NCBI RefSeq assembly: GCF_037126465.1
Contig: NC_088209.1
Span: 24,867,146-24,931,145, forward strand
Source of the DNA: Ornithodoros turicata
Lineage: Eukaryota; Arthropoda; Arachnida; Ixodida; Argasidae
DNA length: 64,000 nucleotides
Direction: 5' to 3'
The notes under the pieces were generated by a model, which searched no databases, was not told the origin of the DNA, and saw only the letters and a program-made list of their open reading frames with translations. Position numbers and translations under genes: made by a program. Of this stretch, positions 1-10,872 are shown one piece after another. Within the stretch, counting starts at the first letter, position 1. The number at the start of each line of letters is the position of its first letter.

Positions 1-393
1 CTACCTATCTGCTATAATGAAGTCATCATTCTGAGCGGCCGATTTTGGCACACACATCAGTTATGTCAAGTGCGAACGGATGCTTGGCGGCTCATTTCCT
101 GTCAGTCGAATTAGTTCGGTAATAATGAAGTTGTTCAGGGGTCTGCACGTGTATTCTTGGTACTTCCGTTTCCTGTTTTCTTTTTTAGAGGGTTTTCTCC
201 CTCGAAAACACCGGGTAACTCCTACAGCCGAAATAAATAACCTCGTCTTATATACTAGAGGCTATATACTTCTTGACAATGTCGAAAGTAGTTTGGGGTT
301 CTTACAAACATGCCAGTAAAGTCGCGACTGGAGGTTGTTTTAATAGTCTCCTAGTCTCCTAATCTGCGTAGTTTCACTTAATATTTCTTTTTG

Positions 394-671
394 ATTCCGT
401 GTTAGCGCTGCGAAGCAACTGTGGTTATGAGCGCCGTGCAGATGTGCACAGATGGAGAGAGGACAGCAGACAGCAGGAAGGAGACGGGGGAGGGGGGTTA
501 GTATGCGTCCTGGGCCGAGTTCAGGGGGAACAGTGCCGACATTCGCCTGGAAAGCCTTCGGAAAACCCAGGGAAAACCTCAGACAGCACAGCCGGTGACA
601 GGATTCGAACCCGAGTACCTCTCAGTCTCGACGTGACATGGCCAGCACGCCAAACACTCGGCCACACGAGC
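394..671 (-). repeat. tRNA-derived SINE, Ruka-like, full length
   Basis: Read on the minus strand this is a tRNA-like head followed by a SINE body. The internal pol III promoter is visible: an A box TGGCCGAGTGTTTGG near 650-666 and a B box whose plus-strand complement GGATTCGAACC lies at 601-611. The body carries the CTGAGGTTTTCC and GTCGGCAC blocks and ends with the GCTTCGCAGCGCTAACACGGAAT-type tail (plus 394-415). The same body recurs at 6.2, 16.9, 17.8, 30.6, 36.0 and 42.2 kb. Similarity to the tick Ruka SINE is from memory. Confidence 0.85.
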
Positions 672-1016
672 CTTTATTTTGTAATTTTTTCCCGTGCTCA
701 TGAACAGCGTATAAGCAGAGCGGCGGCGCACTTCGGTTATAAAATGAAGCAGATAAAACTCGAAAAATGGTCATCACGGAAAAATTATGCTGGAAACGAC
801 CTCTTAAAAGTGCTACAAATTTGATAAAACATATCAGTGTTAGGCTCCTATCATTGTATACATTACTTGAAGCCGCGACAGTGGTGCTATATTATACAGA
901 CAGTAAAATGATAAAATAGCATGTCACTCCGGGCAGACTAATGTCTTGCATGGTTCATCGGTCTGTAGTTATGGTCCATCGGTCACCTGGTTTTCTAGTT
1001 CACAGCTGTCCTTGCT

Positions 1017-1043
1017 TGTGTGTGTGTGTGTGTGGGGGGGGGG
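1017..1043. repeat. (TG)n microsatellite followed by G tract
   Basis: About nine TG units run directly into a G run of about ten. Nothing else is recognisable in the surrounding 672-2100, apart from a 13-A run near 1470. Confidence 0.9.
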
Positions 1044-2104
1044 CAGAGAATGACTTTGCTGCTTGCTTATGAGCTTGAGTTCTAGCAAAAGCTAACACAC
1101 GCACGGGTCGTTTGTCTGCGCCACTCTTACCGTGAAGAACTGTCCCATCTATATACCAGGACAGAGCGCCGTCGTTTTTTAGTGAAGTCAGCGTTCCTCT
1201 TTGCTAAATGCTATAAAGGTATCGTAATTCATGCTGAGAAATACAGAATCTCATGGCCATGCATGTACATTCTCCTGCTGCTGTTAGAACGTTAGCACAG
1301 CATTTGTACTCGACGCAGTTCCACATATTTGATTACAATTTCAGATTATCACAAGTAACGGTCCTTAGATATAGGTACCAACGTCAAGCGCCACCGCCGC
1401 CGCTACGAACGACAAAGGTTTAACGTACTACTCAACTTAGAAACCACTAAAAGGAAGTCCCTGCGAGAAAAAAAAAAAAACTTTCGAGGTGGCACGTTTG
1501 CTGACACCTCTGCCACAATAAAGTCTTAACATCGCTTCCTACCCCCCACCGTGGTGCTGGACCTCGCATTCTAACAGTGCACGACCATTGCCTTTTATAC
1601 AGACGTTTTAGTGCATGTGACGTACGGAATACAAACATGCATCTCAACTATGGCAGCCACCCTATACGTGACTTTTTTCATTTTCTGCTCTAAGGTGTCG
1701 TCTTCCTCACAAGGTGGTGGTCGCGTTGAGTGCGGAGCAGCATAGAGGCAGAGGTGACGACGTACAAGCGTTTTTTCGCGCTTGGTTTGCGCGTGATCAC
1801 AACATGCAACGACCCTGAAAAAATGTCAGCGGTCGCGTTTGTTTCGGAAAGGTTCAGCGTTGTGCATCATGGGACAAGGACTGTTGCGTGACGCTACTGC
1901 AAACAGGGAGCACTTTATTTCGCCAGGGTGGGCTCGGTTTGCAGCTTGACGAATTGTAGCGGGCAATGCGTCGTGTGAGATCACTTATTAATAGTGGTTA
2001 ACGTAACTGCCCCCCTTTTTGCTTCTTTAGATTCGCTTCATCTGCCAAGACCAAATGATTTCCGGCGCAGGACATGCAACTAATGAACGCCCGAGAAAAG
2101 GATT

Positions 2105-2265
2105 CATTGATTGATTGGTTAAAAAAATTGAGATGTTAGTCCCAAACCACTCGGGACTGGCTATTCTAGGACGTGTTATTTATAGGGCTCATTATATGTA
2201 AAACAAGTGAAAGGAAAGGAGGGTGGGAAAAAAGAAGAAAGGGAATACTATACAAATATATACCC
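2105..2265 (-). mobile_element. LINE 3' UTR fragment (family of the 43.8-44.35 kb copy)
   Basis: The segment is the reverse complement of 44190-44353. Shared blocks include the CATTATATGTAAAACAA stretch, the AGGAGGGTGG purine run, the CGGGACTGGCTATT block and a TCAA-type tandem tail (ATTGATTGATTGG at 2107-2120). A tandem 4-bp tail is typical of LINE 3' ends. No coding part remains on this copy. Confidence 0.7.
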
Positions 2266-2369
2266 GCTGTGACCAGCTAAACGCACTTGCCTGGATGTGT
2301 AACATTGCGGGCAACAAAAGACTTCAGTGTGCATGTGTTGCAATATTTTGGTATGATTATATGCCCTGA

Positions 2370-2475
2370 GCTCCCGTGAAGTATAATGGCTAGGATGATC
2401 GCTTTCCACGCCGACCCTGGGAGGTGACGCGGGTTCGCAGTCCTTCCGGACTAATGTCGGCATAGTCCCATTGAT
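2370..2475 (+). repeat. Probable tRNA-derived SINE head
   Basis: A tRNA-like segment has an A-box-like TATAATGGCTAGGATG near 2380 and a B-box-like GGGTTCGCAGTCC near 2431. It is followed by TAATGTCGGCATAG, which resembles the GTCGGCA block of the other SINE bodies. It is short and diverged, and lies directly next to the LINE 3' UTR fragment. Confidence 0.5.
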
Positions 2476-2603
2476 GTCGCCCCAAACCCCTTACTAATTA
2501 AATTAAATTTTAAAAAATTAAAAGCGTTATACGCTAACGTTCGCTAATCCACACTAAAGCATTTGTAGCGTTCGGCAGTGGCTTCTGCCAGCAACTGCTG
2601 CTT

Positions 2604-3169
2604 CTATAGCTCCCCAGGCTTCGAGATACCAGGAGTCGAATATGGTAGCCTTCGTAACACATTCATAGCGCTTCCGAGGATGGCCCAATGGTCCACACTA
2701 AGTCTCTGGCTTATTCGGTCCTTGTTCCTAGCACAGCCTATAACATAACATTCGTGCAACCGCATTTTGTATTCTCTACAAAACTCTCTATCTCTACAAA
2801 ACTGTCGACAAGAAGCAGAGCCCAGAAGCGGCCCTATACGAGCCACGTTGACGCGATGTTCCATTTCTGTCGCCGATGACGAAGGCGTGCATCGCGAAAG
2901 CAGGCTTCGACAGCCTTGACCTTCCGAGAGTATACGGCGCTGTCCAGTTTCTCGTTTTGATGACGCAACAGGTGCGCTACAAGATGACAAAAGAGCCTCC
3001 GGCTACCAGGTGGCCGCTTACGCAGGATGTGACGTTGTGCCCGCTGACACACTCGCCTCCTCTTCCTCCGCCTGGTTGGACGCAAGCTGCTCGCAGATGA
3101 TATGGTTGCCACAGAAGAGGATTGGGAGGCTGCGAATTTATGCACGTTATGCACTAGCACTAAGCCCAC
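2604..3169 (-). other. Unrecognised overlapping ORFs, no family assigned
   Basis: Two overlapping minus-strand frames of 128 and 111 residues are open here. The 111-residue frame is very rich in Arg, which fits GC-rich noncoding DNA as well as coding DNA. I see no catalytic motif, zinc-binding pattern, signal peptide or splice context. They are probably open by chance or belong to a decayed element. Confidence 0.15.
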
Positions 3170-3527
3170 AGCGAAGGCACAAGAGCTGAAAGTTAACCGA
3201 TAATAAAGCGGTGACGATGTCGCAGCCGTAATAGACTTCCGACCATCGTAAACATTACGTGATGCCAGAACATGAGATGGACATGCACGACATGCTGTTC
3301 ACGAACATCATCAGACGTTCAAGTAAACTAGAAGTCATCGATGCCGTCGGTGCTTGTGGCCGTACTTCGGGATTGTTACTATGCGTGCTGGTGGAGTTAT
3401 TGAAAATAATAAATTACAAATCACACCAAATAGTATAGACATTACATCTCCCTCCAGTCATGCACCCGGTATGTTCATATAACCAGCTGGTAGCTAATGC
3501 TGGAATTTTAAGTCTCGTTAGGTCTCG

Positions 3528-4064
3528 ATGCTCTTCTCAGTTGCTGACGTTCACTCGTGCTGTGTCTTTACCGTCATTTACGTCTCTGATCGTTCATACG
3601 TCCGGGTTGTACGGCTATTGACCATCTCTGAACTTTCGAAATTTGTAGTACAAAAGGCATATCGTAACCTCAAACCAATTCCCGGTATCTTTCCCACGAA
3701 ACGCCTCTCTTTTGTAGCCCTTTGCCTGCTGCCCTCTTTAAATCTATGGATACATATGAGCCTAGTCACAGGTCTGTTGTACTTGGTACCTAAGGATCTG
3801 TACTTGATGACAGCTTCTGGACGCCATTCGAGCATTTGCGACTTGATTTTAAGAATTTCGCTTTCTCAAAAGTTCCCCTCACATCAACCACCTCACGACA
3901 CACAAACAGAAGCTTTACACGAAGCCGAATTCACACAAGGGCCGCATGAATTGACCAACATCATGGGCTCTCCGGGAGTCCTTAGAGATCAGTCCATCAC
4001 GTCCCGAAATATGTTCGTTGCCTGTGACGTAATAATTGGAAAGCGCTACCGGCAACCATTATAA
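3528..4064 (+). other. Unrecognised 178-codon open frame
   Basis: This frame opens at an ATG and runs 178 codons. Third-position base use is mixed and I recognise no domain. A shorter frame is open on the opposite strand (3578-3835). It may be a remnant of a mobile element or chance. The flanks 3170-3527 and 4065-4655 hold nothing recognisable except a 19-T run at 4141-4159. Confidence 0.15.
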
Positions 4065-4657
4065 TTGTACACGCTCTTCTAAAAAAACCCACAAAGCAGA
4101 AAGTGACGATCTGTGCAATACATGCACGGCCTCCTACTGTTTTTTTTTTTTTTTTTTTCTTCTTCTCGAGACATCACCGGGAACCTTCTTTGCTCTGTGA
4201 AGGCGTTGTTTTGATGTTCGTCTGACAACACTTCTTTGCTGTGCGAGACGTCTTCGAAATGGTTCTCCCGTGATGTTTATCTTTCTGGAACGTTTGACCG
4301 TCCGCTTTATGAAAACGAGTTTCCAATTTGAAACGCCACGTTCGCGAAGCAAAAGGACTATAGTGTTAATCTGTGACACGGCATGGAAATCGGGATATAA
4401 CTGTTGCACGGATTAGCGCAGATGGGACATCATTTGAGTGGCGTATAGGTTGAGAGTGCTTTGAGAGTACTTCCGAATAAGTGCTTGAACCAATGACCCG
4501 GCCTGTGCGCGTGTTGCCAGTAGCTCTTAAGTAGCCAGTAGGTCTTAATTCGACGAGAGTATACTGTGTAGCAGTTGGGTATTTTTCTGAAACATCTAAC
4601 ATGTGTGTATGTGCGACGCAGATTTGTGATTGTGAGGGTTAAAGCGATGGAATACTA

Positions 4658-4679
4658 AAGAGAGAGAGAGAGAGAGAGA
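4658..4679. repeat. (GA)n microsatellite
   Basis: Eleven GA dinucleotides directly adjoin the 3' side of the SINE fragment that follows, as simple repeats at SINE and LINE tails often do. Confidence 0.9.
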
Positions 4680-4714
4680 ACAGAAAATTGTTGCTGGTGG
4701 TCGTGCTTCTGTAA

Positions 4715-4860
4715 AAGCTCGCCGTTGTCAGCCTCACAGAGGTGGGCAACGTCACGACTAACGCCCTGGGGCAATGTGCGTCCTGGGCCGACTTCTAAGG
4801 GAACCGTGCCGACATATGTCTGACAGCGTCTGAGGAAAACCCAGGAAAAACTCACAGACA
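4715..4860 (-). repeat. SINE fragment, tRNA head missing
   Basis: The CACAGAGGTGGGCAACGTCA block, the GTCCTGGGCCGACTT block and the TCTGAGGAAAACCCAGG block match the body of the SINE at 36028-36235 in the same order. The match stops at the point where the tRNA-like head would begin (near 4860, at a run of A), so this copy is truncated at its 5' end. Confidence 0.75.
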
Positions 4861-6230
4861 AAAAAAATTACTAGGCGATAAAATTGTTGCTGCCTATTTA
4901 TGCTACGACGATGGGCGTCTCTTCCATTTTCAACAAATCAGAAGACGGAATGATATCATTCGTAATGGTGGTTGGCTAGGAGCGCGTCATGTGATAAGTT
5001 ATGTTTTAACAGTGTAGGAATGATGTCCCAAGATAGCGCTGCTTCACTACCACAGTTTGACGCCTGTATCAAAGTGTTGCGTATACACACGCAATATCAC
5101 CGACTTATCATGCACTTTGTCGAGTCTTGTATAGCCTTATTATATATCGCCTAATAAGTATAAAAACTGCTTAGGCGTGCCACTATATTCGGCTTCCTCT
5201 CGAACAACAGCAGGTGTTTCCTATCTTTGTTCTTCAAGTTCTTATTCTGACATCCTGGATAGTATTTTTGACACAGTTTTATAAAACACCGGTACTGATT
5301 GAAACGCGACTTTTTCCGATAGAGGAGCAGCCTCTGATCAAAATATTCGAGGCCCCAAACCTGATGCTTCGATCCGCCATCACCGGATTGCTGGTGAATG
5401 ATCTGTTTCCTATATTATTATTACTATTATGTGCAATACTTTGCAATATTATGATATACGGCACGTTAACTACGCACATAGCCACCCCTACACTGGACGA
5501 AAACGCATTGAGGTTCTCCGGTGTGAGTGACCTTCTCGTTGATGCCCATCTTGGCAGTAATCGTCCGCGCGCTACACACATACAGAGAGCGAAAGTGTGC
5601 GGCTTTTAAAAGGTAGCCCGCGGTAGCAAGCTGTTGCCTGGATGGTGTTTAATTCCTCGTTCCTTGACTGCGGCTCCCGACGTGAGAGCATAAAGTTGCA
5701 AAGGAGTGCGCGGAGCGTGGACATCGGCAGATGGAGGGGTCATTACGGGGGACGACGTTGCACCTGACACCCGCGCTCACTTAGAAGAGAATTGGAACAG
5801 GTGGAAAGGCTTTCTGGAAACACGCTTCGGTGCCTCGCCATCTTGCAGACATTGTCTCCGCCTCGTGTCCACAAGGCGCGTGCTGCTTGCTCTTGTTTGT
5901 AACCATCTATGCTGTGCTAATCGGCTGACTGCGAGTCTGGTCAAGTGGATTTATTTATCTAATGCGGTTTAATACAGCTTTTGCGGTTTAATATCTCATG
6001 CTTCTTTCAAATTTCCTTGTCAAGCTAGTAAGGTATGGCGTAATATTTAGAAAGGCCAGATTTATATAACCTCCACTTTCTTGTTGCTGTCTTGTTGTTA
6101 TTGTTTTTTGTTGCTGGGCGAACTTATTTGGACCTTCGCGTGCGTGTCATTGCCAAGTTGTGGAATGATGTCGCCTCGTGTGCACGGTTGTAGGATACCA
6201 TGATCAACAACCATGTTTTGTTGTTTTACC
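4861..6230. other. No recognised feature; two unassigned ORFs
   Basis: The longest frames are 5214-5609 (+, 131 codons, hydrophobic N-terminus) and 5706-5972 (+, 88 codons). The second contains ENWNRWKGFLETRF, loosely like the NWRRWxxxFE start of Ty3-type Gag proteins, but the following sequence does not continue the family. Neither can be assigned. Confidence 0.2.
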
Positions 6231-6232
6231 AG

Positions 6233-6543
6233 AGGCATGGCCCAGCGGGTTAAGGCGTATCGCTCGTTGGTGGTAGCCAAGGTCGTGCTGAAGACTGGGA
6301 GGTGGTGGGTTCGAATCCTACCACCGACTCTGCTGTCTGAGGTTTTCCTTGGGTTTTGCCGAAGACTTTCCAGACGAATGTCGACACAGTTCCCCTTGAA
6401 GCCGGCCCTGGACGCATCCTAATCCCCCTGTCTCCCACTCCTTCCTGCTGTCCTCTCTTCATCTGTTCACATCTGTACGCCGCTCATAGCCACAGTTGCT
6501 TCGCGGCGCTAACACGGAATATAAAAATTGTTGTTGCTGCTGG
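6233..6543 (+). repeat. tRNA-derived SINE, Ruka-like, full length
   Basis: This is the best-preserved plus-strand copy. The A box TGGCCCAGCGGGTTAAGGC is at 6238-6256 and the B box GGGTTCGAATCC at 6307-6318. The body contains CTGAGGTTTTCCTTGGG and GAATGTCGACAC, and the 3' domain GCCACAGTTGCTTCGCGG precedes a tail of TTG repeats (TTGTTGTTGCTGCTGG). Pol III promoter spacing is about 50 bp between the boxes, as expected for a tRNA-derived element. It is mobilised in trans by a LINE, by family knowledge. Confidence 0.9.
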
Positions 6544-7094
6544 CGCGACTCTACAAGAGGGTGTTTCGAGTTACAGACAAAGTGGAACAAATACAGGTAA
6601 GCTGGTGGACCATATCCATGATTGGGGAAGCCCGGGCACAGGCACATAAAGGGACGACACGACAGCAACAACGGAAATAATTACTTAGCACCCATAAGGA
6701 ACGTGGCACCTCGCAGCCCCAATGGGGACGTTGAATTTTCGAGTCGCTTGTGACTGAGCAAGAGGAAGCGAGTGACACATACCTCTGTATTAATGTCATT
6801 CCGAACTGTCGAACAAGCATTCCCGTTGCTTCGTCTCACTTATACTGTTGGACGCTTACTTCCTGCATAGCAGCCTATACACGACGTCTCTGTTACGCAG
6901 CCTTTGCCGTCTAACTTTACACCAATCCAGCTGTACTTCTCCCTCAATAGCTGTGGTACGTGCACATTGTCCTAACATGATACTAAGGAAACGTAGAGTG
7001 CGTCAACTTTAAAAGTGTACTTTTGAGCATTTGCTTTCTGGTCCGCACGGTGCGCTTATACAAATGTGACACATATGCAGCTGTCTAGATGACA
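6544..7094. other. Noncoding, possible unclassified repeat
   Basis: No gene is seen. A stretch near 6585-6670 ending in GGGACGACACGACAGCAAC looks like part of an interspersed repeat because it ends in an AAC-type tail, but no second copy exists in this window. Confidence 0.25.
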
Positions 7095-7890
7095 CATGCA
7101 GCCTTATTGATTGCCAAGCGCAGGGCGGATCAGCAGGTCTTGCTTCAATCGTACACGACGCCATTAAGAGTTACAACACGTGTGTATAGCACAAGGACAC
7201 GACATCATCATTCAGTGGATCCCTGCCCATTCCTGCAAGCCTGGAAATGACGCGGCCGATGCAGCGGCTTCCCTAGTGCATCAGTCCGGTCCGGTTCGTA
7301 AAGTGTATTTTACCCCCTTGGACATCAACTTTAACGAAGAGACTAAGCAGAGACCTGTGGCGCAGTGATTCTGGAAGGCCGCCACTGATCAAGCAGAGAC
7401 CCAGATTTTTCGTTCGTGGTCCCAGCCTCGCTTCCTCGGTCCATGAAGACCCTAATCCACCGGTTCCATCTGAAGGTCCTATACATGCAGCCGTAGCTTT
7501 TTACACCATGATCGGAAAAGTAGCCTTTCCAGACTGCTCCATGTGCGGTGTTGTGGAAGATGTTGAGCCCATTTTGATGTCCCGCGTACGGTACACTGAA
7601 GCTCGTCGCTTTCTCAATCGGAGCTGGCAGCAGTGGACGGCCGCCCGCTCAGTGTATCAAAGATAATTGGGCCCTGGAATCACAGTGTCAGACACCGGGC
7701 GTTCTCCGCCGTAGTGAAATTTTTCCGGGACATTGACGCAGACAAACAAGTTTTGAGCCTATGAGTGTTTTGTGGGTTTTACTGTTCGACTGTTTGCGCG
7801 TTCTGTGACATCTCAGTGTGTATGCAATTGTTTTCTGTCGGAATCACCACCGCCACTAATCATCATCATCATCATCATCATTTTCCTCTT
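7095..7890 (+). pseudogene. LINE 3' end, RNase H and C-terminal region, decayed (I/R1-like)
   Basis: Plus-strand frames show an RNase H core (IIQWIPAHSCKPGNDAADAAA, residues split by a frame change) with the WxPxHxxxxGNDxAD signature of LINE-encoded RNase H. After a stop near 7368 they show LIHRFHLKV and a CSMCGVVEDVEPI segment resembling the CxxC part of the C-terminal zinc region. At least two stops or frameshifts interrupt it. The 3' end is a (CAT)7 run at 7861-7881, a LINE-type tandem tail. The 5' part with endonuclease and reverse transcriptase is absent. Confidence 0.75.
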
Positions 7891-8204
7891 CATTACCATC
7901 ATCATTACAGGAGTTTTCCACCAAAGTAACTGGTGCAAGTGATGTGGAGTTGCGGGCCTCACACTAGTGAAGCCAAAATCTCCGTTTTATTCTTTCTTAA
8001 AATCAAATCGAATCGAATCGATCAGGAAAGAGAGCTGCCTATGCCGTAAATGTCGCTGAAAATAACTAGATAATAAGATACAAATATTTGTATTTCCTCG
8101 TGAAAAACATTGTGCATGGCGAAGTACTTGCACAAGCACACCGGAGCAGGTAACGTAGTAGGCCTGTTTACCAGCGTCCGACACGTCCCTCTATCACGTA
8201 GGTC

Positions 8205-8819
8205 AGTAAAGTTTCTTCCGTTGTTGCTGGAAGATGGTCCGTTGATGTAGCTCACAGATCGGAGATATTCCCAAGAGACGTCCGACAGGCGGTATTCTCG
8301 AACAATAACTGGGCTTTATTTACATAGTCATTTACATAACTATATACAAGACAATACTACAGCGACTGAAGTCACGGGGCTTTCGCCTCGTCTTCATCCA
8401 ATCCTTGCGGCTTCCACACACGGATTTTCGTGTGTCCTCCGTTTAAAAGAGTGACATTTGGGACACAACCTCCGCCAGCAAACACCAATCCCAGGAGCCC
8501 GGTTCAAACGTCTCCAACTCATGGTTGGCCTAGTTTGAATTTGGAACGAACCAGGCACCTCCTAATTGTCCGCCCACTACTCGGTATTTATGGGTAACGG
8601 ACCAAGCTGTCAATCCGTGCACCATGCAACTTTGGACAGTGCATCTTCCTTGGCCCACTCTACTGATTTATTGCCAGCGAGCATCTGGTCGCGAAGACCC
8701 CCTGAGGCGTCAAGTGTCCACCGTCCAACGTGCCTTCCCCGAGTCTCTTTCGGGTGGCTATTACACTGAGTTAGGAATGCACAATATTCGCGAGGTTTCT
8801 AAAAAGTACAACTCTTACA
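8205..8819 (-). repeat. 3' LTR of the gag-only element
   Basis: This is the downstream LTR in element orientation. AATAAA lies at plus 8315-8320 and TATATA at 8341-8346, both read on the minus strand. Its start TGTAAGAG sits right after the polypurine tract. Reading both LTRs line by line I found no difference. Confidence 0.93.
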
Positions 8820-8830
8820 TCTCCCCCCTT
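8820..8830 (-). promoter_or_regulatory. Polypurine tract of the LTR element
   Basis: The minus-strand AAGGGGGGAGA directly abuts the TG of the 3' LTR, the position and composition used to prime plus-strand DNA synthesis in LTR retroelements. Confidence 0.8.
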
Positions 8831-9145
8831 AAGTTACTTGTGGGGCACTATTGCGACACAAGGAACAATATCACTAAGAGTTGTGTAGCCTAATCATTTG
8901 GATTACGATAACAACAGCTGCAAACACTGTATACACTGCAATGCACTCGCGTAAGGATATTCCCTCTTATGGTCTCAGGATCATCAATACACACGTCAAC
9001 TTAAATACGGGCTACGACACAGTGCAGTACAAACGTAACTGAAGGTAGAGTTCACAAGCAAAGTCCCACTGCACTTGCACTCTATAGGTGCCTCATTGCC
9101 CACATCCCATAGTGCACCAGAACCGACATACATTATATATGGGTT
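8831..9145 (-). other. 3' noncoding segment where pol would be expected
   Basis: This 315-bp stretch lies between the Gag stop and the polypurine tract. No frame resembles protease, reverse transcriptase or integrase, so pol is completely deleted rather than mutated. Confidence 0.7.
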
Positions 9146-10378
9146 TTAGTCTAACGTGTCGAACACTAGCCTCCCCATTGTGACTACCTCTGCGTGGGTC
9201 CTACGTGCGATTACGATCCCTAACACTTTGTCAGCAACCCATCGCGCCGGCAGGCTCCGTTTGCTCACCAGCGGTCTGGAACGGAGCGACGCGTCATATA
9301 CGCGTTCGTGAGCTACTTCGAGCAACTCGCTCGTCACATTCGTGTCTGATACGGCTTTACCTGTCAGGAGCTTGCGAGAAACATGACTTGTGCCTGTTAC
9401 GGACTTGTGAGGATCGCTACGGATCTCACTCTTTTCGAGGCTACATGTTTCGACCTCCGTGCTATGCTCATTCTCTGCAGGTGTTTCATTGCCGATGTGG
9501 TGCACTGCGCTGGGGCGCTTGCTCGCCTGCCCCTCGCCCTCGCAGTCGGACGTCAAGCTTCCGCCTTCATGACTGGGCAACTGCCCTTCGCTCATGCTAG
9601 CGTGCAAAGCAGTGCACTGCAAACGGACGTCGCCGACCTGCTCGGCGCAGTGGTCTTCGCCCGTGCAACGAGAATTACCGCAGTGCTGTACGTCTGTCAC
9701 CACACGGCATTCGACATGAACTGACGCTTCTGACAAATTTCCTTCGCTATCAATGTCTGACTGACTGATTACATCGACCTTCAGGTCGCCTACGCTGCTA
9801 GTATCATCCTCAGCATGGCTGAAAGATGCTACGACGGTACTAGACGTCACGCCCTCAATGATTGCTTCACACAGCAGCTCAAAATTACTTCGCACTGGAG
9901 GCGACAGCTTTGAGTACGACTGATCAACTCTCCCATTTAATAGGGGGTACAAAAATCCCGCTCTCCACGGATACGGAACGCCTTGAGCATCAAGTGCTTG
10001 TTCCACGTCTCGTAGCCACTGGGCTACTGATGACGGTTCGTTGGGCATTTCCTTAAGGGACACGCTCAGCCTGCCTAGCAGGTCTCTCACCTCAACGAAC
10101 CTTTGATTTGGACGGAAGGTTGCGGCTTCACGTCGCTCATTACACCTCAAACTTCGCGCATTGTTTACTCTTAGTTCGGCAAGTTGAAGTTTCAAATCTA
10201 AGATCTCCCATTTCTTTGCGGGCGCCGCGGCGATCCCACAAACGCCATGTACATATTCGACGGCGTCTATCAACGCTGCGTCTACCTCTAGCTCCTCATC
10301 GCTCCGCATGTTTTCCCTGTCTCTGTGCCCGTTACTAGACTCGATCATAGTGCACACAGGACGTAAGCAACGAAACAC
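9146..10378 (-). CDS. gag-like: Gag-like protein of the LTR retrotransposon, 410 aa
   Basis: This is the only long ORF between the LTRs, starting 492 bp inside the 5' LTR. Residues 1-55 are acidic and poorly conserved in appearance, and 56-76 (KKWEILDLKLQLAELRVNN) look like a short helix or coil. Residues 95-180 resemble a retroelement capsid core (SSVAQWLRDVEQAL, then YPWRAGFLYPLLNGRV and FELLCEAIIEGV). Residues 180-370 are Ser/Glu-rich and low in order. No CX2CX4HX4C zinc knuckle and no DTG/DSG protease motif is present. HCGNSRCTGEDHC near 232-244 is Cys-rich but does not fit. The intact frame in an element with matching LTRs suggests recent activity. Function as a virion-like coat protein is inferred. 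Confidence 0.75.
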   Translation of the reverse strand: MFRCLRPVCTMIESSNGHRDRENMRSDEELEVDAALIDAVEYVHGVCGIAAAPAKKWEILDLKLQLAELRVNNARSLRCNERREAATFRPNQRFVEVRDLLGRLSVSLKEMPNEPSSVAQWLRDVEQALDAQGVPYPWRAGFLYPLLNGRVDQSYSKLSPPVRSNFELLCEAIIEGVTSSTVVASFSHAEDDTSSVGDLKVDVISQSDIDSEGNLSEASVHVECRVVTDVQHCGNSRCTGEDHCAEQVGDVRLQCTALHASMSEGQLPSHEGGSLTSDCEGEGQASKRPSAVHHIGNETPAENEHSTEVETCSLEKSEIRSDPHKSVTGTSHVSRKLLTGKAVSDTNVTSELLEVAHERVYDASLRSRPLVSKRSLPARWVADKVLGIVIARRTHAEVVTMGRLVFDTLD

Positions 10379-10870
10379 CTACCTCATGTATCTTGCTTCC
10401 GGAGGATGCGTTGAGGTTCTGTCCAACAATCCAAGAACACAGCTGACCCCGGTGATGCTGCCGCTACAACGTCGCGTCACCGCTGCTTGGGTCTCTGGGT
10501 TGTCCTTGTTACTCGTCGCTGGCACAGACACCTTCACTGCAGTCCGTTGCAGTTAGCTTCCGCTGTCCGTCGCGGAGCTGCTTCTGGGCTTGGCTAGCAC
10601 TGCTTTCTGGTCACAGCCGCTCCAACGGCTGCAGCCGGCAATGCTCCGGCTAACTTGCCTCGAAGTTGTTCCATGTTGCTGCTGGTCGTTATGCTTCTTC
10701 GCAAAGCTGGGATCCTGACGATGACTGGAGCTGTCCCTTCAGTTTCCTGGACACTCCGATGGTCTGCCGCTGTCTTGCGCTGATATGCCCTCGTTGTTCC
10801 GACTCGAAATATCGTCCGTCCGTCCGGATGGTTCAACTCTCCGTAGGTGAGCAGACTGTCGTGCTGCGCC
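10379..10870 (-). other. Untranslated leader of the LTR element
   Basis: A 492-bp stretch lies between the 5' LTR and the Gag start. It contains an 80-codon frame (10594-10836, minus) that ends before Gag and is not recognised. Length and place fit a leader that could hold packaging signals; that role is inferred. Confidence 0.6.
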
Positions 10871-10872
10871 AG
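10851..10872 (-). promoter_or_regulatory. Candidate tRNA primer-binding site
   Basis: At the minus-strand junction of 5' LTR and internal region the sequence reads TGGCGCAGCACGACAG. TGG would pair with the CCA end of a tRNA. The following bases resemble the complement of a serine tRNA 3' end with a small insertion, from memory. The TGG overlaps the last LTR base, which is usual. Confidence 0.45.

Noticed and set aside
5706..5972. Ty3-type Gag start (ENWNRWKGF)
   Set aside because: Only about ten residues resemble Gag; the rest does not follow the family and there are no LTRs around it.
7861..7881. CRISPR-like or satellite array
   Set aside because: It is a plain (CAT)7 run at a LINE 3' end with no spacers.
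8566..8893. 67-89-codon ORFs repeated at 8.6 and 11.2 kb
   Set aside because: They lie inside the two LTRs and are antisense to the element; duplication reflects the LTRs, not a gene pair.
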